Positions 7,874 to 18,361 of a stretch of DNA of 64,000 nucleotides are shown here, piece by piece. Location of the stretch: assembly GCF_003217255.1 (NCBI RefSeq), contig NZ_QJTE01000002.1, forward strand, positions 186,001-250,000. The letters are read 5' to 3'. How positions within the stretch are numbered: the first letter of the stretch is position 1; each line of letters starts with the position of its first letter. A model generated the notes under the pieces. It saw only the letters and a program-made list of their open reading frames with translations, was not told the origin of the DNA and did not search any database. This DNA is from Pseudoroseicyclus aestuarii (lineage in GTDB: Bacteria; Pseudomonadota; Alphaproteobacteria; Rhodobacterales; Rhodobacteraceae). Made by a program: the position numbers and the translations under genes.

Positions 7874-9571
7874 TCAGGCGCGCTCCGCGCGGCGGGCGGG
7901 GGGCGCGGGGACGGCCCGCAGCTCTCCGGTCAGCTGGGGGTGCATCCCGGCGTTGCGAAGCGCCTGCAGGAAATCCGGCAGGCCCTCCATATCCGCCAGC
8001 GCCGGCAGGGCGCGGCGCGGGGCGGGGCCACCGAGGGTATCCTCGATCGCCTCCTGCAGCCGCTCCTCCGGCGCCTCCAGCGCCTCGGCCAGGGTCCAGA
8101 TGCGGACGCGCGCCCTCGCCCAGGGCGAGCGAAGCGCGGCCAGATGCTCGGCCTCGATGCGCTGAAGCCGCGCCGCCTCCGCGCGGCGGCGGGCAAAGGG
8201 CATCGGCGCCCGGTGCAGCGGGATCATCCAGGCGCCAGAGATCACGCTGATGACGGCATTGGGATCCTTGGCGAGATCCCAGTGGATGGCCTGAGTGTCG
8301 CGCGGCCCGAAGGAGAAGCACTGCCTCTGGCCGCGGGTGTTCCAGATCAGGTTCGAAAGGAACATCTGGGCATGGTAGTCGCGCAGCGTCGCGCTGTCCG
8401 AAAGCCCGCCGGCATAGCCGGTGGCGCCGCCCGCGAACTCCGCCCGCTCGGGCGCGAAGAGATGGCCGTGCACCGCAGCCCCCTGCCCCGCCTCTGCCAG
8501 CTGCCGCGCCAGCCATGGGGCAAAGCCGTCGAAGACCTCTGCGACCCCCTCGAAGACGCTGTAGGGCGCCGCGGTGAGCGGCAGGTTCAGGTGCGGTGCG
8601 GGCAGCCGTCCTTGCATGATCAGCCCCGCGCGCCCGCGCAACCGCTGCTCCGCCGCGCGGGCGAAGACCCGTTCAATCCGGCCCGGATCGGGCAGGCGCA
8701 GCGGCTCCGCCGGGGCGCTGTCGGCCTGCAGGAAGGCCTCGTAGAGACGCTCTGCCCCCGGCCAGGCCTTGCGCGCGACAAAGCAGCCCGACCGCCGCAG
8801 CAGCGGCAGGTGATCGTCGTAAAGGATATGGGGCCGGCCGAGGAAATCGAAGGTCGAGGCCGTGAGGCTGCGGCTTTCGATCCGGTCGGACCAGCGGCGC
8901 GCCATGGTCTGGAAATAGCTTTCGTCCGGGATCCAGACCTGCCGGAAATACCGGTCGATCGCCGCGCGATCCGGGTCGTTCAGGATACGCTGCAGGGTCT
9001 GGCGCGTCAGGCACCACCACTGCGATCCCATATGCGGCACGAGGCCAGCGGGCATGCGCCGCCGCACCCCCAGCCGCCGCTGCAGCGCGACATGGGCATC
9101 AAAGAGCCGCCGCTGCCGCTTCCAGGAGAAGGGAAAACGCAGGGTGAACCGTTCCTCGCCCAGCCCGCCGCGGGTCCAGGTGACGTCCCGCACGGTCGCG
9201 CTTTCGATGAAATTGGTCTCCGGATGCGCCTCGAGGTAGGCCCGCAGCTCCGCCACAGGGCGCAGCGGCAGGCAGGAACCGGAGGCGAGGAAGACGCGAT
9301 CGGCCTCTTCGAAGCGGTCCAGCATCAGCGCGGCGGCGGCCTGCGTGGCGGCGACCAGCTCCCAGCTGCCCCATTCGCAGCGAAAGCGCGGCGCGAAGAC
9401 CAGCCTGTCGCGCAGGTCGGCCAGCGATCCGGCGAAGGCCCGGTAATCGGCTTCCGGCACGGCGGCATCGACATGCACCACCAGCGGGCAGCCGGCGGCG
9501 TACCAGTGCCGGATCACCTGCTCGGCCCGGTCGAGGGCGCTGTGCACCAGCATGACGATCCCGAGGCTCAT
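7874..9571 (-). CDS. Core-2/I-branching-type glycosyltransferase with extra C-terminal domain
   Basis: Protein of 565 aa. The N-terminal half (about 1-260) matches the GT14 'Branch' family: VMLVHSALDRAEQVI at the start, LASGSCLPLRPV near 95-107, and the family signature MGSQWWCLTR at 181-190. Such enzymes add GlcNAc or xylose branches to glycans. The C-terminal half (about 300-565) has the layout of the Rhodobacterales-type extension I recall as DUF5928; its function is unknown. The ATG at 9571 overlaps the upstream glycosyltransferase stop, and the next gene is the sulfotransferase. The open frame runs further upstream, but that part lies under the neighbouring gene. Confidence 0.82.
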   Translation of the reverse strand: MSLGIVMLVHSALDRAEQVIRHWYAAGCPLVVHVDAAVPEADYRAFAGSLADLRDRLVFAPRFRCEWGSWELVAATQAAAALMLDRFEEADRVFLASGSCLPLRPVAELRAYLEAHPETNFIESATVRDVTWTRGGLGEERFTLRFPFSWKRQRRLFDAHVALQRRLGVRRRMPAGLVPHMGSQWWCLTRQTLQRILNDPDRAAIDRYFRQVWIPDESYFQTMARRWSDRIESRSLTASTFDFLGRPHILYDDHLPLLRRSGCFVARKAWPGAERLYEAFLQADSAPAEPLRLPDPGRIERVFARAAEQRLRGRAGLIMQGRLPAPHLNLPLTAAPYSVFEGVAEVFDGFAPWLARQLAEAGQGAAVHGHLFAPERAEFAGGATGYAGGLSDSATLRDYHAQMFLSNLIWNTRGQRQCFSFGPRDTQAIHWDLAKDPNAVISVISGAWMIPLHRAPMPFARRRAEAARLQRIEAEHLAALRSPWARARVRIWTLAEALEAPEERLQEAIEDTLGGPAPRRALPALADMEGLPDFLQALRNAGMHPQLTGELRAVPAPPARRAERA

Positions 9572-10572
9572 GCCCAGTGTCCCCGCGAGATCAGGCCAAG
9601 CCCCTCGAGCTGGCGCCAGCCGGCATAGCGCTCGCTCCAGCTGCCCCAGAGCGGCGCGAGGCCGATCGCGGCATAGGCGCCGTATTCGCGTCCGCCGGCG
9701 AAATGCTGGCGGCGGGCCCGTTCCTCTCCGGCCTTGGCGGTGAAGGAGGCGAGCATCTTGGTGTGCAGCAGGACCCCGCAGGCGGTCTCGCCACCGTCGC
9801 GGTCGTAGGTCTGGTTCAACCCGCGCGGCAGCATCATGTGCGTGGCGCTGACGTAGACGCTGCGGCGCGACCAGCGCACCAGCGGCACCTTGTTCAGGGC
9901 CGGGGCGCACCATGGCTCTGCGGCGAAGTAGGCACGGGCGCGCGGCCCGCCCTGGATCCAGGGGTTCTTGTGGCCGGGATTGCGCTGCAGCACGTAGTTT
10001 CCGCCATCGAACCAGGACAGGATGCGCAGCGGATCCTCGCCGCGGCGGTAGGCCGCCACGTCTTCGGGGTTGCGGGGGTAGAGGTCCAGCAGCATGGCGG
10101 CAAAGCTGCGCAGGTCGGAGGCATCCAGCCAGTCCGCCAGCGCCGGCAGCGGGCGGCTGTCGCAGAAGGGAAAGACCAGAAGCTCGTCGGGATCGACGGT
10201 CAGGCACCAGCGGCCGCAGCCGTGCCGGCGCAGCAGCGCGTTCATCCAGTCCATGCCGCAGCGCGCGGCGCGGTAGCTCGCCCCGGTGGCATAGAGCGTC
10301 ACATCCGGCTGTCTCGCCGCCCAGTCGCCGCCGCCGTCGGTCGAGGCATTGTCGACCATCACGAAGTGGCGCACGCCCAGCGCGCGGTAATAGTCCAGAA
10401 AATGCGGCAGGCGCAGGTATTCATTGCGAAAGACGGTAAAGACGGTGACCCCGCCCGCCGGGGCGGGCGCGTCGCGGCCCGAGACGAGCCGAAGCTCGCG
10501 CGCCTTGCGCCGGGCGCGCAGCTGCAGGCGGCGGCGCTGCAAGCGCAAGCGATAGGCGTCGAGCAAGCTCAC
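9568..10572 (-). CDS. Glycosyltransferase family 2 protein (copy B)
   Basis: Cytoplasmic or membrane-associated 334-aa glycosyltransferase of the Glyco_tranf_2_4 type. FTVFRNEYLRLPHFLDYY (45-62) opens the nucleotide-sugar fold, VMVDNASTDG (71-80) is the nucleotide site, and CLTVDPDELLVFP (123-135) carries the DxD metal motif. The GTG start at 10572 is the only plausible one. It is a clear paralogue of the next upstream gene (10672-11673): the DxD block, the LNKVPLVRW segment and the RRQHF block near the end line up. Its stop overlaps the branching transferase start. Confidence 0.85.
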   Translation of the reverse strand: MSLLDAYRLRLQRRRLQLRARRKARELRLVSGRDAPAPAGGVTVFTVFRNEYLRLPHFLDYYRALGVRHFVMVDNASTDGGGDWAARQPDVTLYATGASYRAARCGMDWMNALLRRHGCGRWCLTVDPDELLVFPFCDSRPLPALADWLDASDLRSFAAMLLDLYPRNPEDVAAYRRGEDPLRILSWFDGGNYVLQRNPGHKNPWIQGGPRARAYFAAEPWCAPALNKVPLVRWSRRSVYVSATHMMLPRGLNQTYDRDGGETACGVLLHTKMLASFTAKAGEERARRQHFAGGREYGAYAAIGLAPLWGSWSERYAGWRQLEGLGLISRGHWA

Positions 10573-10671
10573 CTGAAACAGCGCTCCCGTTCCGGGCCGG
10601 AAGTGATTCCGCGGCCCTGTCAGAGCGTCCAGCCTATTGCGCCAATGGTTTACCGCGGCTTACCCACGATT

Positions 10672-11673
10672 TCAGGGCCAGCCCCCGCGCGACATCAGCC
10701 CCAGCGCCACCAGCTGCCGCCAGCCGGTGTAGCGGGTCGATTGCGGGGTCTTCAGTACCGGATCCCCCATCAGCGCGCGTTGGTAGGCCGCGGCGCGGGC
10801 GGGATCGCCGAAGTGCTGCCGGCGCACCAGCTCCTCGGCGGATTTCTCGACGATGGCGCCGAGGAACTTGCCGTGCAGCAGCACGCCGGTCAGCGCCTCG
10901 CCGCCCGCGCTGGCGTAGGTGCGGTTCAGCCGGGGCGGCAGCAGGGTATGGGCGGCATTGAGGTAGGCGTAGCGCCGGTGCCAGCGCACCAGCGGCACCT
11001 TGTTCAGCGTCGGCGCCCGGCGCGGCGCATCGGCGAAGAAGGCCCGGGCCCGCGGCCCGCCCTGGATCCACAGCGCCTGACCCGGGGCCTGCTGGCGCAG
11101 GGTGTAGTTCCCCGCGTCGAACCACAGCAGATCCTCGGGCGCCCCCGCCTCGGACAGCCGCCCCTGCGGGTAGAGATCCAGCATCAGCGCACCAAGCGCC
11201 TCCTGCCCGCCGTGATCGAGCCAGGCGGTCAGCGCCGGCAGCGGACGCGTGGTCCAGAAGGGGTAGATCAGCCGCTCGTCGGCATCGAGGGTCAGGCACC
11301 AGCGGCCATGCCCGTGCCGCATCAAAAGCCAGCCCAGCCAGTCCATGCCGAAGCGCGCGTCGCGGTAGCTGGCGGCAGTGCTCCAGACAGAGACGTCGGG
11401 CTGTGCGGCCAGAAAGGCGAGGCTGCCGTCGTCGCTGCCGTTGTCGACGAAGAGGAAGTGATCCACGCCCAGCCTGCGGTGGTGGTCGAGAAACAGCGGC
11501 AGCTGCGCCATCTCGTTGCGCAGGCAGCACAGGCACAGGATCGCGCCGCGCGGCAGGCCGCGGGTCCGGTCGATGCGGGGGGTGAGGGCGTGGCGGGCGC
11601 GGAAGGCCCGCCAGAGCAGGCGCTGGCGTTTGCGGCGCAGGCGCAGCGCCTGCCGAAGCTGTGCGGTCCGCAC
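10672..11673 (-). CDS. Glycosyltransferase family 2 protein (copy A)
   Basis: Protein of 333 aa, first gene of the minus-strand glycan operon. It shares the architecture of copy B: CCLRNEMAQLPLFLDHH (49-65), FLFVDNGSDDGS (73-84), CLTLDADERLIYPF (126-139, DxD at 130-132), QGGPRARAFF, LNKVPLVRWHRR and RRQHFGDP. Acceptor and donor sugars are unknown. The GTG start at 11673 is inferred from alignment with copy B; no ATG lies nearby in frame. A 99-base gap separates it from copy B. GalU, which makes UDP-glucose, is encoded just upstream on the same strand. Confidence 0.85.
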   Translation of the reverse strand: MRTAQLRQALRLRRKRQRLLWRAFRARHALTPRIDRTRGLPRGAILCLCCLRNEMAQLPLFLDHHRRLGVDHFLFVDNGSDDGSLAFLAAQPDVSVWSTAASYRDARFGMDWLGWLLMRHGHGRWCLTLDADERLIYPFWTTRPLPALTAWLDHGGQEALGALMLDLYPQGRLSEAGAPEDLLWFDAGNYTLRQQAPGQALWIQGGPRARAFFADAPRRAPTLNKVPLVRWHRRYAYLNAAHTLLPPRLNRTYASAGGEALTGVLLHGKFLGAIVEKSAEELVRRQHFGDPARAAAYQRALMGDPVLKTPQSTRYTGWRQLVALGLMSRGGWP

Positions 11674-11734
11674 AGCCGTCAGGCCGGGGCGCGATGCAGC
11701 CGTTCCGCCGTCATCGCCCCCCAGCCACCGGGCC

Positions 11735-12628
11735 CTACTGGGCCGCGTCCTTGATCGAGACCATCTCGCGCAGGTAGGCGCCGAACTCCTCGGAGAGGTC
11801 GTCGCGCGCCAGGCCGTAGGCCACGGTCGCCTGCAGGAAACCGGCCTTGGAGCCGCAGTCGAAGCGCTCGCCGCGGAAGCGGAAGCCGTAGACGCCCTTG
11901 TCGCCGTTCAGCTGCGCCGCGATGGCATCGGTCAGCTGGATCTCTCCGCCCGCGCCCTTCTCGACCGACTCGAGGCTTTTCATCACCTCGGGTGTCAGGA
12001 TGTAGCGGCCGATCACGGCAAGGTTCGACGGCGCCTCTTCCGGCTTCGGCTTCTCGACCATGGAGCGGACGCGCACCGTGTCGCTGCCGTCGTCCTCGAC
12101 GTCGAGGATGCCGTAGGAGCTGGTCTTGTCGTTCGACACTTCCATCGCCGCGACGATGCTGCCGCCGGTCCTTTCGTAGGCCTCGGTCATCTGCTGCAGG
12201 CAGGGCTTGTCAGCAGAGATGACGTCGTCCGGCAGGATCACGGCGAAGGGCTCGTCGCCGATCAGCTTGCGCGCGCACCAGACCGCATGGCCGAGGCCCA
12301 GCGCCTGGTGCTGGCGGATATAGGCGATCGCGCCCGAGGGCATGTAGGTGGACTTCAGCGTGTCGAGCAGCTTGTCCTTGCCCTTCGCCTCGAGCTGACG
12401 CTCGAGCTCGGGGGAGTGGTCGAAGTAGTCCTCGAGCGCGGACTTCCCGCGCGAGGTCACGAAGATGAACTCCGTGATGCCGGCGGCGCGCGCCTCGTCG
12501 ATGGCGTATTGGATCAGCGGCTGATCCACGAGAGTCATGATTTCCTTCGGCACCGATTTGGTCGCCGGCAGAAAGCGCGTTCCAAGTCCCGCGACGGGAA
12601 AGACAGCCTTGGTGACACGTTGCGTCAT
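11735..12628 (-). CDS. galU: UTP-glucose-1-phosphate uridylyltransferase
   Basis: Soluble 297-aa enzyme that makes UDP-glucose from UTP and glucose-1-phosphate, the donor for envelope polysaccharides. The nucleotide-binding signature GLGTRFLPATKSVPKEI is at residues 14-30; later landmarks are ILPDDV, the VxPKP-like VEKPKPEEAP and the sugar-site segment GEIQLTDAI. Length and motifs are those of ordinary bacterial GalU. It lies 61 bases upstream of the glycosyltransferase operon on the same strand, so it may be co-transcribed. A candidate promoter sits about 140-170 bases upstream of the ATG. Confidence 0.96.
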   Translation of the reverse strand: MTQRVTKAVFPVAGLGTRFLPATKSVPKEIMTLVDQPLIQYAIDEARAAGITEFIFVTSRGKSALEDYFDHSPELERQLEAKGKDKLLDTLKSTYMPSGAIAYIRQHQALGLGHAVWCARKLIGDEPFAVILPDDVISADKPCLQQMTEAYERTGGSIVAAMEVSNDKTSSYGILDVEDDGSDTVRVRSMVEKPKPEEAPSNLAVIGRYILTPEVMKSLESVEKGAGGEIQLTDAIAAQLNGDKGVYGFRFRGERFDCGSKAGFLQATVAYGLARDDLSEEFGAYLREMVSIKDAAQ

Positions 12629-12768
12629 CTGAATTCCTCTTGCTCCGCGCCACGAACTCGGCGCGGGTTATGTTGGGCGAAGCCTAGCATCAGACGTAGC
12701 ACGGCGGGAAGCGCGCAGAGCGTTTCCACGTCCATACCCGCGTATTTTCGCCATCAAACTGCCCGAAT

Positions 12769-12797
12769 CGGATAAAGCTCCGGCGCCCTTCAATCAA
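12769..12797 (-). promoter_or_regulatory. Candidate sigma70-type promoter for galU
   Basis: Read on the minus strand, TTGATT (12797-12792) and TATCCG (12774-12769) are separated by 17 bases, a good spacing for a vegetative promoter. It lies in the 213-base gap between cysQ and galU and would give a leader of about 130 bases. Sequence-only inference; the -10 matches the consensus at only three positions. Confidence 0.35.
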
Positions 12798-12841
12798 CCC
12801 TGCGTTGATCCTATCCGAGGCCCGCGGTCGTCAAGGCAGAA

Positions 12842-13642
12842 TCACTCTGCCGACTTCAGATCCGTGCCGGGGGAATGGGCGATGAAGAAAGGGTTCTCGA
12901 AGCCGGGCTTGCCGTAGGTCAGCGGGCTGTGATCGTCGAAGCGGACGACATAGCCGCCCGCCCCCGACAGAACGGCATGGCCAGCGGCCGTGTCCCATTC
13001 CATCGTCCGGCCAAGGCGCGGGTAGAGATCGGCCTCGCCCGTCGCGACGAGGCAGAACTTGAGCGAGGATCCCGCGCTCTTCATGTCGGCGATGCCGTAC
13101 TTGTTGATGTAGGTATCGGTCGCCTCGTCGCGGTGCGACTTGGAGGCGACGACGCGCAGCGCGGCATTGTCCGGCGTGGCGACCGAAAGCGGCTGCACCG
13201 GCCCGGCAGCATCGGGATCGAAGGCGCCGCTTTCCTCGACCGTGCGGCCATCGGCCTCGGTGTAGAACAGGCGGTTGCGCGCCGGGGCGAAGACCACGCC
13301 GCGGACCGGCACGCCGTTCTCGACATAGGCGATGTTCACGGTGAAATCGCCGCGGCGCTGGACGAACTCCTTGGTGCCGTCGAGCGGATCGACGATCAGG
13401 AAGGTCTGCGCGCTTTGCCCATGGGTCGCGGCCTGCTCCTCGGTGACGAGGGGCACATCCGGGAAGGCGTCGCGCAGCCCCTCCGAGATCAGGGCATCGG
13501 CGGCCTCGTCGGCCCGGGTCACGGGAGAGTCGTCCTCCTTGGACCGGACATCGAAATCCTCGGATTGGTAGATGGTCATGATCTCCGATCCGGCCCGGAT
13601 CGCGAGGGACCGCATCACCTGCGTCAGCTTGTCCATGTCCAT
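12842..13642 (-). CDS. cysQ: 3'(2'),5'-bisphosphate nucleotidase CysQ (inositol monophosphatase family)
   Basis: Protein of 266 aa with the complete IMPase metal site: LVTEEQ (Glu, about residue 67), IVDPLDGTKEF (Asp-x-x-Asp-Gly-Thr, about 83-93) and WDTAAGHAVL (Asp, about 214). The GTKEF variant is typical of CysQ, which hydrolyses 3'-phosphoadenosine 5'-phosphate, the by-product of PAPS-dependent sulfation. That fits with a sulfotransferase in the same block, although CysQ is also a housekeeping enzyme. The ATG at 13642 is chosen because MDMDKLTQVM matches the family start; the frame stays open further upstream. Confidence 0.9.
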   Translation of the reverse strand: MDMDKLTQVMRSLAIRAGSEIMTIYQSEDFDVRSKEDDSPVTRADEAADALISEGLRDAFPDVPLVTEEQAATHGQSAQTFLIVDPLDGTKEFVQRRGDFTVNIAYVENGVPVRGVVFAPARNRLFYTEADGRTVEESGAFDPDAAGPVQPLSVATPDNAALRVVASKSHRDEATDTYINKYGIADMKSAGSSLKFCLVATGEADLYPRLGRTMEWDTAAGHAVLSGAGGYVVRFDDHSPLTYGKPGFENPFFIAHSPGTDLKSAE

Positions 13643-13751
13643 GGCGGCGCTCCTTGCTGTGCCGGGACCGTTGCCCCGGCGGTTGCGCGCCACTATGGTC
13701 AGCCTTGGGTGGATGGGCAACTCACGGTGCTGCCGGTGGCAGCGGAGGATC

Positions 13752-14558
13752 ATGGTCCCTTCCTATGCACGCGGCGCCGCCGGGCTGGCGCACCGCATCT
13801 ACCACACTGCCGTCAGGGACATCCGCAAGGCGCATCGCAACGCGGTGGCCGGCCTTCTGATGACCATCGCGCAGGCGGTGATCTTCCTCAGCGCCTTCTG
13901 GCTGATGTTCACCCTGCTGGGGCAGCGCGGCTTCGCCATCCGCGGCGATTTCCTGCTGTACCTGATGACCGGCATCTTCCTGTTCCTGACCCATACCAAG
14001 ACGCTGACGGCGGTGGCCAAGGCCGAGGGGCCGACCTCTCCGATGATGGCCCATGCGCCGCTGAACACCGCGATCACCATCAGCGCCGCGGCGCTGAGCA
14101 CGCTTTACCTGCAGATCCTCTCGCTGACCGCGATCCTCGGCGCCTACCACGTGATCGTCACGCCGATCGCCATCGACAAGCCCGTCGGCGCGCTGGCGAT
14201 GCTGCTGCTCGCCTGGATCACAGGCGTGGGGGCCGGCACGATCCTGATGGCCCTCAAGCCCTGGTACCCCGAGGCGGTCACGCTGGTCTCGCAGATCTAC
14301 TCCCGCGCCAGCATGATCCTTTCGGGCAAGATGTTCGTCGCCAACATGTTGCCGGGCTACCTGCTGGGGCTGTTCGACTGGAACCCGCTGTTCCACGTCA
14401 TCGATCAGGAGCGGGGCTTCGTCTTTCGCAACTACAACCCGCAGTTCACCTCGCCGTGGTATCCGCTCTGGGTCGGGCTGGCGCTGATCGTGATCGGCAT
14501 GATGGGAGAGTTCTATACTCGACGCCATGCCTCGATCAGCTGGGGCGCGGGGCGCTAG
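13752..14558 (+). CDS. ABC-2 type permease, capsule/polysaccharide export (KpsM-like)
   Basis: Integral membrane protein of 268 aa with six predicted hydrophobic segments, in the ABC-2 membrane family used for capsule or O-antigen export. Landmarks are the N-terminal amphipathic region followed by IAQAVIFLSAFWLMFTLLG, a loop LLYLMTGIFLFLTHTKT, and the C-terminal WNPLFHVIDQERGFVF, the NP-hydrophobic stretch typical of KpsM/Wzm. The ATG at 13752 follows a GGAGG-type site. It is divergent from cysQ. No matching ATPase (KpsT/Wzt) is adjacent in the window, so its partner is encoded elsewhere or the name is inexact. Confidence 0.8.
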   Translation: MVPSYARGAAGLAHRIYHTAVRDIRKAHRNAVAGLLMTIAQAVIFLSAFWLMFTLLGQRGFAIRGDFLLYLMTGIFLFLTHTKTLTAVAKAEGPTSPMMAHAPLNTAITISAAALSTLYLQILSLTAILGAYHVIVTPIAIDKPVGALAMLLLAWITGVGAGTILMALKPWYPEAVTLVSQIYSRASMILSGKMFVANMLPGYLLGLFDWNPLFHVIDQERGFVFRNYNPQFTSPWYPLWVGLALIVIGMMGEFYTRRHASISWGAGR

Positions 14559-14615
14559 CTTGCACCCGCGCCGCCTCTGCGCTTGTCTGCCGCCGCAAGG
14601 CACAGGAGGCAGGTG

Positions 14616-15548
14616 ATGGCGGCAGGAACGCTGGGACGGATGTTCGGGGCGACGCAGACAGGGACCTTCCTCGGCCTGCCCGCCGCCCGGGCCGAGGCGC
14701 TGGAGGGCGCGCGTGTCGCCATCCTCGGCGCCGATACCGCGACGCCCTACCCCTCTGTCGGGGCCTATTGCGCCGGCGGTCCGGCGGCGATCCGGGCCGG
14801 GTCGGGCGATCTTGCCGCGAACAGGGGGCATGTGAACTTCGACCACGGCGCCCTTGCCCTGCCCGAGGGCAGCGCCGTCGATTGCGGCGACATCCCCCTG
14901 GCGCAGGACCCGGCCGAGACGCGCATGCGGATCGCCGAGGCGATCGAGGCCGTGGCCCGTGCGGGCGCCGTGCCGGTGCTTCTGGGCGGCGATGATTCCA
15001 TTCCCATCCCGGTGATCGAGGCGCTTGGCCGCGCCTCACCCGAGCCGCTGTGGATCGTGCAGATCGACGCGCATATCGACTGGCGCGACGAGGTCGAGGG
15101 CGAGAGGTACGGACTGAGCTCCACCATCCGCCGCGCCTCCGAGATGGCGCATGTCGAAGGCATCATCCAGATCGGCCAGCGCGGCATCGGCTCCGCCCGC
15201 ATGAGCGACGCCGAGGATGCGCGCGCCTGGGGTGCCACGCTGGTTTCGGGCCGGGCCATGGCCGGTGGTGCCGATCCGCTGGCCACCCTGCCCGAGGGGG
15301 CGCGGGTCTGCGTGGTCTTCGACTGCGATGCGCTCGACCCGTCGATCATGCCGGCCATCGTCGCCCGCACCGCCGGCGGACTGGGCTATTGGCAGGCGGT
15401 GGATCTGGTCGAGCGCATCGCCGCGCGCGGCCGTATCGCCGGGCTGACAATGGCCGAGTTCATGCCGGAGCGGGACATCGACGGGCTGGGCGCCGCAACG
15501 GCGGCGCAGCTTCTGACAAGCTGGCTGGGGGTGCTGACGCGGGCCTAA
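14616..15548 (+). CDS. Ureohydrolase family protein (agmatinase-like) with altered metal motif
   Basis: Soluble 310-aa arginase/agmatinase-fold protein. The binuclear manganese site is largely visible: IDAHIDW (DAHxD, about residue 150), FDCDALDPSIMP (DxDxxDP, about 236) and a late AEFMPERD. The first motif reads GGDDS (about residue 125), where arginases and agmatinases have GGDHS, so the usual His ligand is replaced by Asp. Family members release urea from agmatine, guanidinobutyrate or similar guanidines; the substrate here cannot be assigned. The ATG at 14616 follows AGGAGGCAGGTG. It stands alone, with no polyamine genes nearby. Confidence 0.8.
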   Translation: MAAGTLGRMFGATQTGTFLGLPAARAEALEGARVAILGADTATPYPSVGAYCAGGPAAIRAGSGDLAANRGHVNFDHGALALPEGSAVDCGDIPLAQDPAETRMRIAEAIEAVARAGAVPVLLGGDDSIPIPVIEALGRASPEPLWIVQIDAHIDWRDEVEGERYGLSSTIRRASEMAHVEGIIQIGQRGIGSARMSDAEDARAWGATLVSGRAMAGGADPLATLPEGARVCVVFDCDALDPSIMPAIVARTAGGLGYWQAVDLVERIAARGRIAGLTMAEFMPERDIDGLGAATAAQLLTSWLGVLTRA

Positions 15549-15554
15549 GCCGCC

Positions 15555-16160
15555 TCAGGTCACCACGCGCAGCGTCAGGTTGATCCGCCCGCCGCCCTCG
15601 AGCAGGCTCGAGGACCCGCTGCGCACCCGGTCGATGCCGTGATGCGCCAGCCGCGCCGGCCCGCCCAAAACCGCCACGTCGCCCGAGCGCAGCCAGACCG
15701 ACCCGCTCGGGCTGGGCTTCTCGACCTGGCCGACGCGGAAGAGCGCCTCGTCCCCGAGCGAGATCGAGACGACCGGGCAGTCGAAATCCGCCTCGTCCTT
15801 GTCCTGGTGCAGGCCCATCTTCGCGGCCCCGCGGTAGAGGTTGACCAGGCAGCACTCCGGCGCCCGCGCGCAGCCCGAGACGTCGTTCCAGATCGCCAGG
15901 ACCTCCTGCGGGATCGCGGGCCAGGGCTGCCCCGTCTCGGGATGCGCCTCCTCGTAGCGGTAGCCGCGGCGGTCGGCGACCCAGCCGAAGCGCCCCGCGG
16001 CGGTCATCCGCACGCTCATCGGGCCGCGCCGGGTCACCGGGCGGTAGAAGGGCGCCTGCGCCACGACCCGGCGCAGGGCCGCGACGAGAGCCGCCTGATC
16101 CTGCGGCCCGAGGTAGCCGTGCAGGATGCGCGCGCCGTTCAGGCTGGTTTCAGAGGTCAT
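15555..16160 (-). CDS. alkB: AlkB, alpha-ketoglutarate-dependent DNA dealkylase
   Basis: Protein of 201 aa of the Fe(II)/2-oxoglutarate dioxygenase family. Iron ligands are HQD in [13 protein letters not shown] (about residues 117-119) and His in LAHHGIDRV; the 2-oxoglutarate-binding RINLTLR (Arg-x5-Arg) is at the C-terminus. AlkB repairs 1-methyladenine and 3-methylcytosine in DNA and RNA. Its stop lies 6 bases from the stop of the convergent ureohydrolase, and it is divergent from dnaK. No Ada-type regulator is adjacent. Confidence 0.93.
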   Translation of the reverse strand: MTSETSLNGARILHGYLGPQDQAALVAALRRVVAQAPFYRPVTRRGPMSVRMTAAGRFGWVADRRGYRYEEAHPETGQPWPAIPQEVLAIWNDVSGCARAPECCLVNLYRGAAKMGLHQDKDEADFDCPVVSISLGDEALFRVGQVEKPSPSGSVWLRSGDVAVLGGPARLAHHGIDRVRSGSSSLLEGGGRINLTLRVVT

Positions 16161-16223
16161 CGCCCAGTCTCTCCAATTCGGTCTATCGGGGGTGAAATTT
16201 GCCCTCAGGCCCGATCACGGGGC

Positions 16224-16255
16224 CGTTGCAGCGCCAAAACCGCCTCCCTATATAG
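16224..16255 (+). promoter_or_regulatory. Candidate heat-shock (RpoH) promoter of dnaKJ
   Basis: CGTTGC (from 16224) and CCCTATATAG (16246-16255) are separated by a spacing typical of alphaproteobacterial sigma-32 promoters (TTG core in the -35, CCCTATAT-type -10). The element lies about 107 bases before the dnaK ATG, in the alkB-dnaK intergenic region. Assigned from consensus memory, not from mapping. Confidence 0.55.
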
Positions 16256-16361
16256 CCCAGTGATCGGCAGTGGGTGTCACCCGGTGCCGTTTCCTGCAAG
16301 GGGCGGATGCCTCGACGGGTCCGCCCCGTTCAAACCGCCTGATAAAGAGGGATTTGACACT

Positions 16362-18284
<1,923 letters not shown>

Positions 18285-18302
18285 GCCACGATCCTGACGG
18301 AT

Positions 18303-18337
18303 AAGGACCGGTCCGGCCAGCCGGGCCGGTCCTTTAC
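18303..18337 (+). terminator. Intrinsic terminator or attenuating hairpin between dnaK and dnaJ
   Basis: A near-perfect inverted repeat of about 13-14 bp (AGGACCGGTCCGGC / GCCGGGCCGGTCCT) occupies 18304-18333 and is followed by a short T-run (TTTA). The tract is weak, so it could be a partial terminator lowering dnaJ relative to dnaK, or an mRNA-stabilising 3' hairpin. Confidence 0.6.
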
Positions 18338-18361
18338 GTTTGGCGAGAGGTAGCAACACGC

